NCBI GenBank assembly: GCA_900553165.1
Contig: USCN01000056.1
Span: 1 to 8,060 of the forward strand
Source: an uncultured Collinsella sp.
Lineage (GTDB): Bacteria > Actinomycetota > Coriobacteriia > Coriobacteriales > Coriobacteriaceae
Direction: 5' to 3'
Length of the DNA: 8,060 nt
The position numbers and the translations under genes were made by a program. Of the stretch, positions 7,541 through 8,060 are shown piece after piece; position 1 is the stretch's first letter, and every line of letters starts with the position of its first letter. The notes under the pieces were generated by a model. It worked only from the letters and a program-made list of their open reading frames with translations, searched no databases and had not been told where the DNA came from.

Positions 7541-7565
7541 CAATTGCACATTGGATATTCCAATT
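7541..7565. repeat. Nested dyad, candidate operator upstream of the surface-protein gene
   Basis: ATTGGA-TAT-TCCAAT (7550-7564) is a 6-bp inverted repeat around three bases. It is flanked by AATTG (7542-7546) and CAATT (7561-7565), which also pair. The whole sits about 215 bases before the surface-protein start and just before a TTGACT at 7577. Such compact dyads are typical of repressor sites, but nothing identifies a regulator. Confidence 0.3.
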
Positions 7566-7585
7566 ATCCTTATTTGTTGACTTGA

Positions 7586-7711
7586 GAGTCGGCTGCCGAT
7601 CGATTACGTAAGAGTCTCCTCCTTTCACCGACTGGCGAAACGATTTACACCTATTTCCTGGCACTGTTTACGGGCATTTTCTTTATTTTCGGCATGATCT
7701 CGCTAAACTAA
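7586..7711 (+). other. Orphan coding-like stretch resembling a surface-protein C-terminal anchor (possible relic)
   Basis: In the frame ending at TAA 7709-7711 (followed at once by TAG) the sequence reads LLLSPTGE, then about 20 mostly hydrophobic residues starting TIYTYFLALF, and ends in GMISLN. This resembles the order of a sortase signal, an LPxTG-like box followed by a membrane segment, but the box is imperfect (LSPTG) and the usual positive tail is absent. The frame is closed upstream by TGA at 7583-7585 and has no ATG, GTG or TTG before the hydrophobic part, so it cannot be a free-standing gene. It may be the remnant of a surface-protein gene, or chance. Confidence 0.25.
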
Positions 7712-7768
7712 TAGCTGCTGCTACCAGGGCATTTTCTGGTGCACATTCTATTGGCTCCTGCGAAGATC

Positions 7769-7772
7769 GGAG
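7769..7772 (+). promoter_or_regulatory. Ribosome binding site for the surface-protein gene
   Basis: GGAG lies 5 bases before ATG 7778, whose product begins with a good signal peptide. Site and signal peptide together fix this start. Confidence 0.65.
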
Positions 7773-7777
7773 CGGGT

Positions 7778-8060
7778 ATGTTTGCTGCCGAGTCCTACAC
7801 CAGCCGTCATTACATTGCGATTGTTGCCATGGCCTGCCTATGCGTTTTGCTGGGCGGGCCTTCTTATGCCGCGGGCGCGGAGAGCCTCATCATCGCGGGC
7901 GCGACGTACTACGAGCCGGGCGTGTCAGGCCCCGGCTGGACCTGGACAGATGCCGACCACCTGGAGCTTAACGGCTACGCGGGCGAGGCCATCGGCGCCG
8001 AAGGCGACCTGGTGCTGACGCTTGCCGGACAAAACACCGTGACGGAGTCGCATGCGCCCG
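7778..8060 (+). CDS. Secreted surface protein, N-terminal part (3' truncated by window)
   Basis: ATG 7778 opens a frame that stays open to the window end (94 full codons). Residues 1-31 form a Sec signal peptide: a short region with Arg10 and His11, a hydrophobic core YIAIVAMACLCVLLGG, and a likely signal peptidase I site after SYA (residues 29-31). The two Cys in the core are not in a lipobox. The mature start runs ESLIIAGATYYEPG, then GPGWTWTDADHLELNGYAG, then EAIGAEGDLVLTLAGQNTVT. The pattern W-x-W, then LxLNGYxG, then a GDLxLxLxGxNTVT strand-turn unit resembles the beta-rich opening of secreted carbohydrate-binding or adhesin-type proteins of Gram-positive gut bacteria. The exact family cannot be settled from 94 residues. 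Its GC (about 68% at 7861-8040) is far above that of the upstream genes, so it probably represents the resident genome, outside the transferred locus. Confidence 0.75.
   Translation, partial: MFAAESYTSRHYIAIVAMACLCVLLGGPSYAAGAESLIIAGATYYEPGVSGPGWTWTDADHLELNGYAGEAIGAEGDLVLTLAGQNTVTESHAP

Larger units (their letters stand above)
7168..7777 (+). other. Intergenic region without a supportable gene
   Basis: About 610 bases between the flippase stop and the surface-protein start. Open stretches exist on both strands (for example a 70-codon one on the minus strand at 7225-7437), but none has a ribosome site together with recognisable protein character. What can be seen is a weak terminator candidate near the flippase, a TTGACCA direct repeat, a perfect 11-bp inverted repeat, small dyads around 7541-7565, and a hydrophobic orphan coding-like stretch ending at 7711. 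A TTGACT at 7577-7582 could be a -35 hexamer, but no good -10 follows, so I do not call a promoter. The region looks like a locus boundary with decayed material. Confidence 0.6.

Noticed and set aside
7782..8018. 78-codon + strand open frame overlapping the surface-protein gene
   Set aside because: It is rich in Arg, Ala and Pro as expected for an out-of-frame reading of GC-rich sequence. The frame from 7778 has the ribosome site and signal peptide.
1..8060. tRNA, rRNA, CRISPR array, intact insertion sequence, phage or defence genes
   Set aside because: I saw no cloverleaf, spaced repeat array, transposase, integrase or defence-type domain anywhere in the window.

Overview
This window is the distal part of a surface-polysaccharide (capsule, exopolysaccharide or O-antigen-like) locus, all on the + strand, followed by about 0.6 kb without a supportable gene and then the start of a secreted surface protein. 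The mix of ATG, GTG and TTG starts, strong GGAG-type ribosome sites, a GC-rich secreted-protein gene next to a lower-GC polysaccharide locus, and the style of the surface protein fit a high-GC Gram-positive. My best guess is a Coriobacteriia/Eggerthellales gut actinobacterium. That is an inference from overall character; there is no rRNA or other marker gene in the window.

Layout: (1) 1-545, C-terminal part of a GT4/GT1-type glycosyltransferase; (2) 535-1725, a Wzy-type polymerase/O-antigen ligase-like membrane protein; (3) 1715-2869, a polysaccharide pyruvyl transferase; (4) 2914-4647, a thiamine-diphosphate enzyme with MenD-like architecture; (5) 4644-5726, an extended-SDR NAD-dependent epimerase/dehydratase gene broken by an in-frame TGA at codon 25; (6) about 5734-7167, a Wzx-type flippase. 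Genes 1-3 overlap by 11 bases at each junction, 4 and 5 share an ATGA stop/start, and 6 starts just after 5, so the six genes look like one translationally coupled operon.

Together they read as the end of a Wzx/Wzy-dependent pathway. The glycosyltransferase extends a lipid-linked repeat unit, and the pyruvyl transferase adds an acidic ketal or a related group. The TPP enzyme and SDR are probably a two-gene module that makes or tailors an unusual sugar or substituent. The flippase exports the unit and Wzy polymerises it. The initiating sugar-phosphate transferase and the other glycosyltransferases must lie upstream of the window.

From 7168 to 7777 there is no gene I can support. This stretch holds a weak terminator candidate, a perfect 11-bp inverted repeat around a 17-base spacer, small dyads, and an orphan open stretch that reads like a sortase-type surface-protein tail. 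At 7778 a clear signal-peptide protein begins and runs off the window. Its coding sequence is about 68% GC, against roughly 43% in a sample of the polymerase gene, which supports horizontal acquisition of the polysaccharide locus.

The observations most worth a second look are the MenD-like enzyme placed with an SDR in a polysaccharide operon and lacking recognisable isochorismate-site features, and the nonsense mutation in that SDR.
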